64,000 bases of DNA from Aselliscus stoliczkanus. Lineage: Eukaryota > Chordata > Mammalia > Chiroptera > Hipposideridae. A model generated the notes under the pieces. That model saw only the letters and a list, made by a program, of their open reading frames with translations. It did no database searches and was not told the DNA's origin. Shown piece by piece: positions 46,441 to 58,244 of the stretch. How positions within the stretch are numbered: the first letter of the stretch is position 1; each line of letters opens with the position of its first letter. The position numbers and the translations under genes are program-made. The stretch lies in assembly GCA_033961575.1 (NCBI GenBank), contig CM066731.1, forward strand, positions 78,327,501-78,391,500, given 5' to 3'.

Positions 46441-46620
46441 ATATTAGGTCTTCTTGTTGTATTGTTCCTTTTATCATTATGAAATGTCCATCTTTGTCTC
46501 TTATTACCTTTTTTTATCCCGAAGTCTGTTTTGTCAGTATGACTACACCTGCTTTTCTTTGAATACCATTTGCTCAGAGAGTCATTTTCCACCCTTTCAC
46601 TTTGAGTCTCTATTTATCCG
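46441..46620 (-). mobile_element. Inverted 5' part of a younger L1
   Basis: Reverse-complement L1 ORF2 endonuclease sequence (frame 46592-46368 partly covers it). It joins near 46620 to plus-strand L1 3'UTR. The opposite orientations of two adjacent parts show a twin-priming inversion with internal loss. Confidence 0.75.
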
Positions 46621-46917
46621 TGCAGCTGAGCTGTCCTTTCATTCATATGTGTGGTATAAAACTGAAAACAAACAAGCAAACAAAACCAAGACAAACAAAA
46701 ACTCAGACACAGACAACAGTTCAGTGGTTACCAGAGTGTAAGTGGGGGTTGGAGAGTGGGAGAGGAGGGTAAAGGGGGTAAAATATATGGTGATGGAAGG
46801 ACTCTGGGTGGTGAACACACAAAATGCAATATATAGATGATGTATTATAGAATTATAATTGAAACCTATATAATTTTACTAACCAATGTCATCCCAATAC
46901 ATTGAATTTAAAAAAAA
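46621..46917 (+). mobile_element. 3' part of the same younger L1, with A tail
   Basis: CATTCATATGTGTGGTATAA through GGTTGGAGAGTGGGAGAGGA and TATAGATGATGTATTATAGA to a 10-A tail. The complete insertion is bounded by AAAGACTC at 46432-46439 and 46918-46925. Confidence 0.85.
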
Positions 46918-46949
46918 AAAGACTCTGGTAAGGTAAAAGTAAATGAAAG

Positions 46950-47053
46950 CGGGCTTGCCGAGTGGCGCCGTGGTTAGGAGCTGGCTTGGGACACCAGTGG
47001 TCCGGGTTCGGATCCCACATATGAGGGACAGTGACACTGCCCTCAAAAAAAAA
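46950..47053 (+). mobile_element. Short tRNA-derived SINE (type A), copy 4
   Basis: CGGGCTTGCCGAGTGGCGCC ... GTGACACTGCCCTC plus A tail. Flanked by AAAGTAAATGAAAG (left) and AAAGTAAATTAAAG (right), one mismatch. Confidence 0.95.
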
Positions 47054-48049
47054 AAAGTAAATTAAAGATAAAGATACTGTGTTAATAATAATGAAAGCTT
47101 GAGTAGTTATATTAACTTCATATGAAGAATGTGTCAGAACAAGGAAGGTTATAAGGAATGAAGAGGGGGATTATATAATGATAAAAAAATTTAATTCTCC
47201 AAGAGGATATAAGAATCTTAATTGTGTATGCAGCTCACAAGAGAGTATCAAAGTATATTAGGTAAAACAATGGTAGAACTAAAAGGAGAAATACATAAAT
47301 CTACTATAATATTATAGTCAGAGACTCAAAACATCTCTGTCAGTAATTGACAGATTAAACAAGCAGAAAATTGGTAAAATGATGTAGATGACCTGAACAA
47401 CACTATCAATGAACTGGACCAAATTGACATCTATAGAATACTCCACCCAAAACTAGCAGAATACAGTTTTCTTAACCTCATATGGAACACTCATCAAAAG
47501 ATCGTATTCTGGGTCATAAAACACATCTTAACATATACAAAAGAAAAGATAATCTTACAAAGTATGTCATCAGACCACCGTGGAATTAAACCAGAAATAA
47601 ATAACAGAAAAATAAGTGGAATATCTTCAACTATTTGGAAATTAGACAAATTCTAAATAACCCATTGGTCAAAGAAGAGTCTCAGGAGAAATTTAAATAA
47701 TATTTTGAACTAAAATAAAATAAAATACAATTTACCAAAACTGAGGTATTCATCTAAAGCAGTGCTTAGATAGAAATTTATAGCACTAAATACAAAAAAA
47801 AAAAAAAAGGAACTTCTAAAGTAAAAATTTAAGCTTTCATTTTATAAAACTAAAGAAAGAAGAACAAATCAAACCTATATAACAAGCAAAGGAATAAAAA
47901 CATAGAGCAGAAATTGATGGAATTGAAAACAAGAAAACAATAGAGAAAATGAATGAAACAACATCTGGTGCTTGAAAAGATAAAAAAAATTAATAAAACT
48001 TTAAGAAGTTTGTTTACCTAAGAATAAAAAAGACAAAATGACTTGTCCA

Positions 48050-48640
48050 GTTAGCATTACAAGATTTTGTCATGTGCTAGGTCCAAATGCCATATTGGGC
48101 ATATATGAATTGACTGGCCCCAGTGGTATAGTCTCTGCTCACCAGGGTGGCAGAGTCTACCACTCACCAAGGCTCTTCTAGCTGCTGTCACCTCTAACTG
48201 GCCAGCCTGCCAGTGGAATCTGGTATGAACTCCAGAATGTTACTATTCTTTGGGAGACCAAATGGCCACTTTGTGGCAAGTTTACATCAATGGGCCTCTT
48301 TGGTCTGGGATTTATTTTTCCCAGACCAATATTACTAGATAATCACTAGATAATTATCCTAGTAAGGGTTTTGCTTTCTTAGATACAGAAACTCAGTCAT
48401 CATCACTGTCAGTGCTCACAAATTTCCTAGTCCACAGGCATTAAATCCCATGTAGCATAGCTATTGATCAATGGATCCATTTTTACAGTGAAGGAGCTAT
48501 AGGATTGTGTCAATGACTATAGATTCAACTGTTGCATTGTATAACACATCATTAAAAACCAGCCTGAGAGAGTGTTGGAATGTTCTATGGGAGCCATAGT
48601 TGATGGGGATTCCCTATGTGTTTATTAAATTGAGTTGTCA
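48050..48640 (+). pseudogene. ERVL-type integrase relic
   Basis: The plus strand shows degraded integrase blocks in order: a YIGPLP-like block near 48105, and near 48465 a DQGTHFT-like block (here GATCAATGGATCCATTTTTA). A tail near 48570 would correspond to the ERW-type motif. Adjacent CCAGCCTGCCAGTGGAATCT and TGGTCTGGGATTTATTTTTC also occur in MaLR/ERVL internal sequence as I remember it. Many stops. Motif-based assignment only. Confidence 0.5.
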
Positions 48641-49830
48641 CTTTAACTAAACTTCAAGGAATTATCAAACAGAAAATTCATCAACAGCCACTCCTTATAA
48701 AGATCCTAAAACATTAAATGCCATTTTAAAGCAATCCTACCTCCAGAAAATGTTTTTAAAAATATTTGTTTAAATTGATAAATCTCAGTCATTTTAACTC
48801 TGTTAATAGGAATCATTTCAATAAGACATAAGACATAGCAAAATACACTGGACACTTCATTAGTTTCAGATTACCTCTGTCCTCCAGTAAGTTGATTTTC
48901 CTAGAATAATTTATTTGAGACTACCTTCGAAACAGAAGTGTTATAAAATGAAATAAAAACATAAATTTAAAGTCTGCTCTGAATGTCAAAATATAAATGT
49001 AATATCTGCTGCGGATGCCAAAAGTTTTATTAAAATGCAAAATTTTGAGTGGTATATTAATTTTTATCACCATCATTGTCATCATGATCGGTATCATATT
49101 CTATTTAAAGAATTTGAGTTGGATGCCTAGTGCTTTTGTGAGAAGGCTTTGAGAATGTGAATAGAGTGCTGTATAGCAGCACCCACAGGAATTGATTGAT
49201 GGGAAATCAGTCATTCGGAAGGATGTCTGGTATTTTCCTCCATTGCTTTGCTTTATCTCTTAAGTGCTTGCCCAATTTTCTTCTCAGTCCAGGAGTATAG
49301 TTTTGTGAACTTAAAGATTCCTTTGAATGGGAAAATTTCATGAGAGAACCTAGACAGGAGCCTACCCTGCATGGTGGGTCCAAGCCACACATTAATTATA
49401 CACCACTGAGTCCTGTGAATCTGGGAGTAAATTTCCCAGCCTCTGGATTAAGGATTCCCCACTAGGTTGGATGGGACTTTGCATTTGTTCTCTGCTCTGG
49501 TTATTCTCTTTTCTCTCATACTTTCAATTTGAGATTGGATTTATCATTTTTCATCTTAGAGTGCACACTCCTTGAATTTTTACGGAGTTTATATGCTTTT
49601 ATACAGTTCACAAGTTTTTCTTGCCTCTGATTTACCCTATTACCATTAATATTTCTATTCCAAAATAAAAATATAGAAGTGCCAAAAAAATCTTTTAGCA
49701 TTTACATTTTCCAAATAAATATGCTAGACTCTTGTCATGTTTTTTTTTAAATTCATAAACGTAATTTATTCTATTCTGGATTCTCTCTTGGCTGCTGTTT
49801 CCCTAGAATATATGTTTTATTATAGCCATG
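48641..49830. other. Apparently unique intergenic DNA
   Basis: No gene or repeat could be supported; frames are short (61 codons or less). Confidence 0.5.
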
Positions 49831-50000
49831 TTTCTTTGACCATTTACATTCCTCACACCTTAGAAATAAAAATTTCATTGAGAAGTCCATCAGATAAAAT
49901 ATTTCCCACCAGACATTTCTTTGACCATTCACATTCCTCACACCTTAGAAATAAAAATTTCATTGAGATGTCCATCAGATAAAATATTTCCCACCAGACA
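49831..50000. repeat. 85-bp tandem duplication
   Basis: Two units, 49831-49915 and 49916-50000, each starting TTTCTTTGACCATT and ending CCCACCAGACA, differ at only about two positions. No intervening bases. Low divergence means a fairly recent local duplication. Confidence 0.96.
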
Positions 50001-50584
50001 TACAGTTACTCAAGTTGCATTAGGAAAATATATTTGCTTCATATTGTGGACGATAGGAGATCCTGGCAACAGTAAATCCAATGCAAGAAGCTTGCATTTT
50101 TGGGGGATTAAATGTATATGATATCATAAAATATATGATAGAGTACTTTCTTCCTACTAGTTAGTGGATAGCACTTTGTAGCCCAGAATTATTTGTTTAA
50201 GAAAAGAAGTCATATGCCAAATCAATGCAGCCTTTGGTTGTCACCTCTTTTTCCTGTCCTTCTAAAAGAAGATGACTATGGGGACTGCATAAAAACCCAG
50301 CCACAGTGAGCAGGATTTCCGCTGACACTTCTTCCTGACCCTTTTGCTCTTACGCTTCTTCTGAAAATATGAACTATCAAGCATTTTTTTTTAATCCAAG
50401 TAACTTTATAGTTCTGTATTAAAATAATCATATAATAATTGCTTTCATTACATCTTTATGTAGGAGTATAATTCAGTTAACTTAAACTGAAGTTCTATAG
50501 TGATAGAACCATATGAAACTTAACAGTAAATTATGACAGTAACCTATTGAATATTTGGAAATTGTTGACAAATATATTTTTCTT
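50001..50584. other. Intergenic sequence, nothing recognised
   Basis: AT-rich and apparently unique. Confidence 0.5.
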
Positions 50585-50602
50585 TGAAATCTCAAAATAT
50601 TG

Positions 50603-50711
50603 TTTGTTGTTTTTTTTTGAGGGCTGTGTCCCTGGCCCTCATGTGTGGGACCAAACCAGGGCCACTGGCTTCTCAACCCAGTGCTTAACCACCGCGCCAC
50701 TCGGCCGGCCC
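50603..50711 (-). mobile_element. Short tRNA-derived SINE (type A), copy 5
   Basis: Minus strand, T tail at left, head GGCCGGCCGAGTGGCGCGGT in reverse complement at right. Perfect 18-bp target duplication TGAAATCTCAAAATATTG at 50585-50602 and 50712-50729. Confidence 0.97.
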
Positions 50712-50729
50712 TGAAATCTCAAAATATTG

Positions 50730-51780
50730 GATTTTTTTTCTTCAAGTGCTATAATGCTCTGGTTGGAACCATTTTTGAAATAGTAGCTTCATGTATAAAT
50801 CAAGTCTCTGAGTTTTCTGGTTGCCAGAATAGATCCTGGGGCACTTTTGCTCTGTTCTTGATCAGGGCAAGAACAAAAATTCAACTATTGTTGAATTTTT
50901 CGTGTTTTCTATATACACCACTCTCACATCTCCAGATCTAAGAGGGAATTTGGAAGCAACTGATATTCATGAAGACAAAATTAAGCTAGGGACCCAGTAA
51001 AAACCATTTATTGGAATTCAATAATAATTATATCCCAAATAATTTACAAAGTATAGAAATCATACAAGTTCATCATTATGTGATTTAATCAAATAAATAG
51101 TGGTCTGCTCAGGCAACTCAGATGTTCTTTATTAGATTTGATGTTTATAGATTATGCTTTTAAAGGAAAATACATGAAAGGATATGGTATCTCAGCTTCT
51201 GCGAGTTTAAAAGTCTTTTTATTATAGGAAGATATGATTTCCCTAGAAAAATATTTCTTTTGCTTTTCAGAAATAATTTATCTACATGCATATATGAAGC
51301 CAAATCTCAAAGCAATGTATTTGACAAAGATCTGTACCGCACACTCCACCTGGGCAACTAAAATATCACATTAGGCCATGCATGAATTATATTCTCCATT
51401 AGCTGTGTGACCTGAAAAAAAATAAAATAAAGCAAATGCTACAACCACTCAGTTCATGAAATCTGAAGAATGGACAACATGTTAGTTGTGTGGCTATTAG
51501 TTTTATTGCCTGCATTGTAGCCATTAAATTTTCCCACCTAGTAATGCCCCATTAAATGGTGTCACTTTCAGTAAATAAACATGCAATATCCAGGTATAGA
51601 ATTTCATACTCACAACTTTTGCATCCCTACCACACTGATCCCCAGATCATTCATTTCTCAATCTTTCATCTGTGTTTACACATGGAACACTTTCTGAAAT
51701 GAGGGCCTCAATTGTTAATGCCACTTACTCCTGAATGGTGGCATTCAGAGACCATGTATTTTCCCCATGTTTTTAAATTC
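50730..51780. other. Intergenic sequence, nothing recognised
   Basis: No repeat family or gene supported; 50860-50900 contains a small AACAAAAATTC...GAATTTTTCG inverted repeat. Confidence 0.45.
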
Positions 51781-51784
51781 CTTG

Positions 51785-51786
51785 TT

Positions 51787-51829
<43 letters not shown>

Positions 51830-51832
51830 TGT
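51785..51832. repeat. (TTTA)n microsatellite
   Basis: Twelve TTTA units; possibly an eroded poly(A)-type tail of a lost or nearby retroelement. Confidence 0.92.
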
Positions 51833-51914
51833 ATTGGAATAAATATATCTCTTCTTTGGAGAGCCAAAAAGAAGAAAATGCCTATATATCTCTCAAGGAT
51901 CATCTTCTTTTCCT

Positions 51915-52091
51915 TTATTTATTTATTTTTAATTAGTTTAAGGTGTACAACACAGTGCAATATTTATACTTCTTACCCCTCAAAGTGACAACCCCTCCCC
52001 CAATCTGCTGCCCCACTCCCTCCACCCCTGATATCATACATATCTATTATAATTCCATTGACTCAACTCCCACACTATACTCCACATCCCA

Positions 52092-52148
<57 letters not shown>

Positions 52149-52565
52149 ATATAGTTGGCATATAATATTATACAATATCAGCTTCAGGTGTACAGTGCAG
52201 TGATCAAGCCTCTACCCCATCCATGAAGCGGTCTCTCTAATAAGACATGTGACCATCTGACACCCTACAAAATATTTACAATGTTATCAATTATAGTCCC
52301 CGAAACTGTCTTTCATATCCCTGTGGCAATATTGTAGTTAGCTATTTATGCTGTCTCATTCCTTCCCCTTCTGCCTCATCACCACCCCCCTCCCAACTAG
52401 CAACCATCAGTTTTTCTTCTATATCTCTGAGGCTATTTCTTTGCTCATTCATTTAGTTTTTCAGATTCCACATATAAGTGAGATCATATGGTATTTGTCT
52501 TTCTCTGACTATAATGTTCTCTAGGTCCATCCATATCTTTGCAAATGGTATGATTTCATTCTTCT
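51915..52565 (-). mobile_element. L1 3' end, minus strand (3' part of a 5'-inverted L1)
   Basis: TTTATTTATTTATTTTTAAT is the tail side, followed by the reverse complement of the same L1 3'UTR as in the 37-kb and 41.7-kb copies (CCCCTCAAAGTGACAACCCC). Contains a (TA)n tract at 52096-52141. The ORF2 end runs to about 52565. Confidence 0.85.
52096..52141. repeat. (TA)n microsatellite inside L1 3'UTR
   Basis: About 23 TA units at the place where the 41.9-kb copy has only ACATATACACAT, so the tract expanded in this copy. Confidence 0.95.
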
Positions 52566-53375
52566 TTATGAAATCATAAAACTCCTAGAAGAAAACATAG
52601 GGAGTAAATTTGCAGACATTACCCTCAGTAATATTTTTACTGATATATCCCCTCAGACAAGGGAAATAAAAGAAAAAATGAACATATGGGATTATATCAA
52701 ACTTAAAATGTTTTTCACAGCAAAGGAAACCATCAATAAAACAAAAAGGAAGCCTACTGAATGGGAGAAGATATTTGCCAATGATATATCTGATAAGGGG
52801 TTAATATCCAAAGTTTATAAAACACTCATTCAACTCAACACCAAGAAACAAAAAACTCAATTAAAAAAATGGGCAGAGGATATGAAGAGGCATTTCTCTA
52901 AAGAGGACATACATATGGCCAACAGGCATATGAAAAAATGTTCAACTTCACTAATCATTAGAGAAATCCAAATAAAACCTCAATGAGATACCAAGTCACT
53001 CCAGTCAGAATGGCTATCAATAAATCAACAAACAACAAGTGCTGGCAAGGTTGTGAAGAAAAGGGAACCCTGGTGCACTGTTGGTGGGACTGCAGATTGG
53101 TGCAGCCATTATGGAAATCAGTATAGAGGTATCTCAAAAAACTGGAAATGAAAGTACCGTATGACCCAGCAATTCCACTCTTGGGTATCTATGCAGAGAA
53201 ACCCAAGACACTAATTCGAAAAAATATATGCACCTCTATGTTTATTGCAGTGCTATTTACAATAGCCAAGACTTGGAAACAACTGAGATGCCCATCGGTA
53301 GATCATCAGGTTAAGAAACTGTGGTACATTTATACAATGGAGTATTACTCCACTATAAAGAAGAATGACATCTTT
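52566..53375 (+). pseudogene. Inverted 5' part of that L1: ORF2 C-terminal remnant
   Basis: Plus-strand ORF2 C-terminus: [20 protein letters not shown] (52678-52986 frame) and [20 protein letters not shown] then TMEYYSTIKKNDI (53148-53408 frame). It stops at AAGAATGACATCTTTA, the point where the minus-strand part begins (its complement also reads AAGAATGA). That shared breakpoint is what twin priming predicts. It serves as a clean reference for the ORF2 site into which the 35.5-kb mariner inserted. Confidence 0.9.
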
Positions 53376-53764
53376 ATTGTTTTTAAAAAGAGGCATTCTA
53401 TCTGCTGACTTTATATCAGAATTCTGTCTCATTCTCTCATTGGTCTAACAGTTCAGATCAGAACTCTGTGTGTGTTGTGTGTTTAGTTATTGTTGAATTT
53501 GTTTTTTTCGTGAAATAAAAAATAAAAAACCCTGAGTCTTCATGCGGTTTTCAGCAAGTAAGCTGCTCTAATGTATACGAGTATTAAATTAATGCTAACT
53601 CATTGCAAAGATTTGATAATGTAGACTTAAAAAATTGAGTATAAACACAGTTAGAATCCATGTTAGCTCAGAGCTTCAGATCCACTGCAAATTTGTCATA
53701 GATGGCAATCAAGGTAAAGAGTACTTACCAACATAAATTTACAAAACCAAAACCAAACTCCATG
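53376..53764. other. Intergenic sequence, nothing recognised
   Basis: AT-rich; short frames only. Confidence 0.5.
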
Positions 53765-54200
53765 GTATATCACACAAGCCCTCTGTGATCTGGCCCCTTC
53801 ATCTCTAAAGATGGTCCTCATTTCAGCCATGCCAAGATACGTTGCTAAAATATGTTGTTTTCTCACTCTGTGTCACTGTGCATGCTATTTCCTTTGTGAT
53901 TTGTCCTCCTAGCTACTTTTCCCCAACAGTGAATTCATGTTCAGCCCTTTTATCAGCTCACATGTCACCTCTTCCATAAAGCCATGGTAACCTTCTAGGA
54001 AGATCCTTTTTTTGGTGGTTCATCCAGAGTTCTGGGTACATGCCTCATTTTTAGCATCTATTTCTCTATGATATTTTTATTTGTTTTCTGCCCCAGATTG
54101 TGAAGCACCACAGGTCACAGTTGAATTCTGTTCTTCTCACAGCCCCTAGGCTTAGCAAAATAGTTGAAATCAAACACATATCATGGATGAATAGCTACAT
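53765..54200 (+). mobile_element. L2 (LINE-2) 3'-end relic
   Basis: CAAGCCCTCTGTGATCTGGC, CTTTTATCAGCTCACATGTC ACCTC, and TTTCTCTATGATATTTTTAT follow the L2 3' part in order, with a degraded TGAATGAA-type end near 54190. Ancient and non-coding. Confidence 0.75.
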
Positions 54201-54294
54201 AAATGACAGAACTTCATTCTTTCAAATTTAAATATTAAAAACATCCTGGCCAAAGATAAAGTATTCTGACTAAAGTCTGTTAATCAAGATAAGC

Positions 54295-54830
54295 TAAATA
54301 ATGCTGTAGGAACAAAGAACCTCCAAATTTTAGAGCTTTATTGTCTGCTCGGCCAGAGGTCATAGCAGCTATCTAAATAGACCATCCATCTTCTCAGAGA
54401 CCCAGGCATAGAGTATCTCCATCACACTGTGGCTTTACTATCTCAAATCTGCTGTCTCCTAGTTTGACACAACTGGGGAAAACAGTGTAGAAGGGTATCA
54501 TATAGTCTATGAAATGCTTGCATGCAGAAATGATAGAGCGCATGCTCACTCAACCCTATAAGTTGAAATTAGTTGCATGGCTACACCTAACAACAAGGGG
54601 GAGGGGAAGTGTAATACAGGCATACCTTATCTTATTGTGGTTTGCTTTATTATAATTCACAGATATTGCATTTTTTATTGCATATTGAAGGTAAGATCCT
54701 CCAGCAAAAAAATGACAACAGGCTTTATTTCAATATTCACTGTATTATGGTGGTCTGGAACAAAACCCACAATTTTTCTGAGGTATGCCTATATTTCCTT
54801 GGCCCAGAAGAAGAGGATACTTACATGTGA
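54295..54830. mobile_element. Ancient interspersed repeat, class unresolved
   Basis: 54395-54600 (CATCACACTGTGGCTTTACT, ... GTTGCATGGCTACACCTAAC AACAAGGG) corresponds to a mammalian-wide repeat that I recognise by its CCATCTTGTGGCTCC and CACATGGCCACACCTAACTG landmarks, though not by name. It continues right of the Tigger insertion as GGCCCAGAAGAAGAGGATAC. Confidence 0.5.
54617..54791. mobile_element. Tigger-type MITE
   Basis: Terminal repeats CAGGCATACCTTATCTTATT and, reverse-complemented from the right, AGGCATACCTCAGAAAAATT, with the Tigger phrase CCAGACCACCATAATACA near the right end. A TA flanks each side. Internally deleted and non-coding. Confidence 0.85.
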
Positions 54831-56430
54831 GTGAGTACTGTTAGTCATTATCATCATTATGGATACAAAAGTCATATGATACTCTTATTTTGGAATATGA
54901 AAAAGATATGAATATAAACAGAAAATACACTCCTCTGAATTCATGGTGAACAACAGAATCTGCTCTGTGAGATACCAATTGTATTGCACAAGGGAAGAGA
55001 CTGGTTTTTGGATGCTGTAAAATAATAGGACATCCAGATTTGCATGGAATTAAAAAAAAAGGAAGAAATAAAGCTACCTCCTGTGGCAATGATTTATTGG
55101 GGTGACTTAGTTCAGAGAAGAGGTGAGTAGATAAGAAACTGAAACTAGCTCCAAATTATGAATGTCATTTCGTATGAGTGAATGTGTTGCATCAGAAAGG
55201 GTTATGTGAAAAACTTCATCATTTTCTGCAAGTGTTGCTGAATATACAAACAAGGGAAGGTATAAAATCTATTTAGTGGTTCATCAATTTTTCTTATTCA
55301 GGTGCAGTGTAGTATTATGGAAAGAAGGTGAATGAAGTCCAAGTTTAAAGACATAGTTTTGTCAGAAAATGCCTGAATTATTTTTTTGTAAGTTATCCAA
55401 GCACCCTGTACCTCAATTTATTAATCTATAAAATGCAAGAAAATCGAACACATGATTTCTCAGATATCTTCCATCTCCAAAAGTTTATAATTTATTTAAC
55501 TCATGTATTTATTCAGATAGTCTTTCATAAAGATCCGGTGCAATAATCTAGCTTCACTTTCTGGTATTATTCTAACAGCACATTTCACCTCTCTCCTGAG
55601 CTACCCTATCTCACACTGTCTTTTTCTAGGTATGCCTTCTTCCTTTGAAAGATTACCAGATTTGAACAGGCTTGTTAGAATCAATAGTGCCTAATTGAAA
55701 ATTTAGCCTTAATGCAATCAGAATAAATGAAAGTACATTTAAATAGGAAGAAATGGAAAGTGTGCAGCTGTCCAAATAATGTATTGTTGGTATGAAATAC
55801 TGACTTATCCAAAGGATCCTCCAGAGTTGCAGCCAATGAATGAAAAAGATCCTTCATCATACCTTGTTAATAAAAAAAAAATCCAAATGACTTAAGATAG
55901 AAATTATTTAGCTCTTATTTTACATAAGTTTTAAAAATACCAAATTGATTTATCTTATACAAGATCATCTGAAAATCAATCGATTGTAACAGAGCTTTTT
56001 TATATCTCCTAGTAGCCCACAGTAATTTATGATGCAAGATTTGACATCTTTATGTTGCCATAGAAATTTGTAGAGGCTTTTCTACATTCTTCTATGAATA
56101 TATAGGTTTTTCTTTATATATTGGTCCTGGAAAGAGACAAAAATCCAAAAATGCAAGAACATAGTTAAAATTTGTTTTCACCTAAAGTTCAAAATTTGTC
56201 TATGTAGCTTTGCCTCACGCAAATTTAATTGTTGGAACTAGAACTTGTGGTTTTTGAAGTCTACTTGGAAAGTAAGGGACAGCCAGATGTCAGAGTCAGA
56301 GATACAATGGGACGTTTAACAACTGACTAGTGGGAACAAAAAGACCAGGTTGATGCCCAGGTGAAAATGGCACATGTGATTCTGAGTGCATGGAGTGACC
56401 AGCTAGCCTTCCTGTGATTATTCTGGAAAC
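54831..56430. other. Intergenic sequence, nothing firmly recognised
   Basis: 1.6 kb with no supported gene. 55340-55450 may be a heavily decayed MIR. The rest is AT-rich and apparently unique. Confidence 0.45.
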
Positions 56431-56432
56431 AT

Positions 56433-56777
56433 ACCTTAGTCAGTTTGAGCTGATGCAACAAAAAATACCAGAGAATGGGAGGCTTAAAACACAAACATTG
56501 ATTTCTCATAGTTCTGAAGGCTGAAAAGTCCAAGATCAAGTTGTCAGCCAGTTTGGTTCCTGGTAAGAACCAACTTCACGGTTTGCAGATGACCACCTTT
56601 TCACCAGGAACTCACATGGCTTGACTTTTCTTAAGTGACCACTAATCCTATCATGAGTACTTCACCCTCAAGACCTAATTTCCTCCCAAAGGCCCCACCT
56701 TCTAATACCATCACATTGGGGAATAGGCTTCAACATGTGAATTTTTGGGGGATAAAATATTCATTCTATAGCATTGT
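56433..56777 (-). mobile_element. MaLR LTR (MST/MLT1A-like)
   Basis: TTTCTCATAGTTCTGAAGGC TGAAAAGTCCAAGATCAAG, then CCTCAAGACCTAATTTCCTC CCAAAGGCCCCACC and ACCATCACATTGGGG reproduce in reverse complement the order of an MST/MLT1A LTR. It starts near CTTAGTCAGTTTGAGCTGAT and ends near TCTATAGCA. No internal region is attached, so it is a solo LTR. Confidence 0.88.
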
Positions 56778-58240
56778 GATTATCCACACAAATTCTCTGT
56801 TCTTTCTCAAGCCAGGAACCCCAGGTATTAATCCAAAGGGCTATCTCAGAGGCTGTCAACTTTTGTTGCTCTAAGCATAAGAAACCACTTTAGTTCTTTT
56901 TGGATTATTGTCTTGCTGCTCACAGTTTACTGTACTGAGATACATTTTATGACTTAAAAAAGGCTACCCAATGTTTAACTTTCTAAAAACATACCAGACA
57001 GTGCCATCTAGCAGAATGAGGCAGAGCTTTGTGAAAAGAAAAATTAGCACTGGGATATTTGTGCCTTTCTATACAAGGTATAATTTTAGAGGCTAAATCT
57101 TATAAGCATGCCTTTGCTCATTTTGAAGTCACTGTAAGGGTGTGCCATTTTAGTATCTATGTGACTGTGTCCAGCCTCAGGGTGGATCATGATTGCTCCG
57201 GGCCAACCATACCAGTCCTAATAATAGGCTTAACAGTAAGCATGTACCCTGTTTTGGGCAGTGAGTCTGCAGATGAGCTTCTGAGAAAGGAGTTGACTCC
57301 ATGATAAGAAGTGAGAACAGTATTTGGGAACAACTTTCCCTCATGCAAAGCTGTTATAAGAACACATGAGGCAGGAGCCACATTATGGGCAAAAAACAAC
57401 CAGCCTAGAAACAAAAACCAGGTGATGCTCATGACCAATCAGAAAGATAAGGCATCCTAGGTTTCTAAGGACATTGCTATGATGCTGAGTTGTCCCAAAG
57501 AAGGCCAACTTTAGAACTTCTGTGAAGTACACAGACAGGACTTGAAGTAATGGATAGTGATTGCTGCTTAGGTTTTTCAGTGTGCCCATATTAATGTACC
57601 CAACAATTCTAGTTTCTCCTACTCCCTTAGTCTATTTGTGACCTAAACGTTGATGCTATGATTTGGAGCCTCTGCCTTTAAGATGAGAGAGGCAACTCAG
57701 TCTCCTTCCAACGGTTCCACCCCCCACCCCCAGAGGAGGGGAGGGTGTGTGGAAGGAGGAGAACACTGTGACTAGGCTGGCCTCTTGAGTTTCCTCCTCC
57801 TTTCTAGAAGACACAGGGCAACTTCTCTCTGTCTTTCTTCTCTGAAAAGTAATTATTCAAATTCAATGGAGAGCCTGTGCTGTATTTAATTAAGTCACAA
57901 ATCAAAACTTATCCCAAACAAAGTCATCATATCCACAAGGTGATTTTTTAAAATTGTTATATATCTTCATCTAATTATTAATCTAAGTAATATCAGTCAA
58001 TTTCCAACACAGATGGTGTTATAACAGCAACATATTCCATCTGGACCAACCAGATGGGAAAATGGGATTAAAATTATGCAGACGGAAATTATGAGCTTTA
58101 GGGAAAAAAATCATGACTTTTAAACTTTTTTTTCAAGTAAGATCATAGTTACTCATCAATATCTGTCTTCTAATATAGAATATTACAGTAGGGATATCCT
58201 GTTCCTGCCACTGAATTTGTTCTCCATTTTAAAGTTGTAA
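56778..58240. other. Apparently unique intergenic DNA
   Basis: No gene or repeat identified. 57715-57790 is a short purine/GC-rich patch (CCCCCCACCCCCAGAGGAGG). Confidence 0.45.
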
Positions 58241-58244
58241 AATT

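Larger units (their letters stand above)
46281..48045 (+). mobile_element. Old L1 (ORF2 endonuclease region), interrupted twice
   Basis: Left of the interruptions AATTGTCTAAACATACCAAT then AAAGACAGAGATTATCAGAG is the L1 endonuclease start; right of them, 47070-48045 continues (CAATGAACTGGACCAAATTG, CTCATCAAAAGATCGTATTC, TCATCAGACCACCGTGGAAT) with stops. The younger L1 (46441-46920) and a SINE (46950-47053) sit within it. Confidence 0.82.

Noticed and set aside
49831..50000. Possible CRISPR-like or regulatory direct repeat
   Set aside because: Only two adjacent units without spacers, in a mammalian context; a plain tandem duplication explains it.
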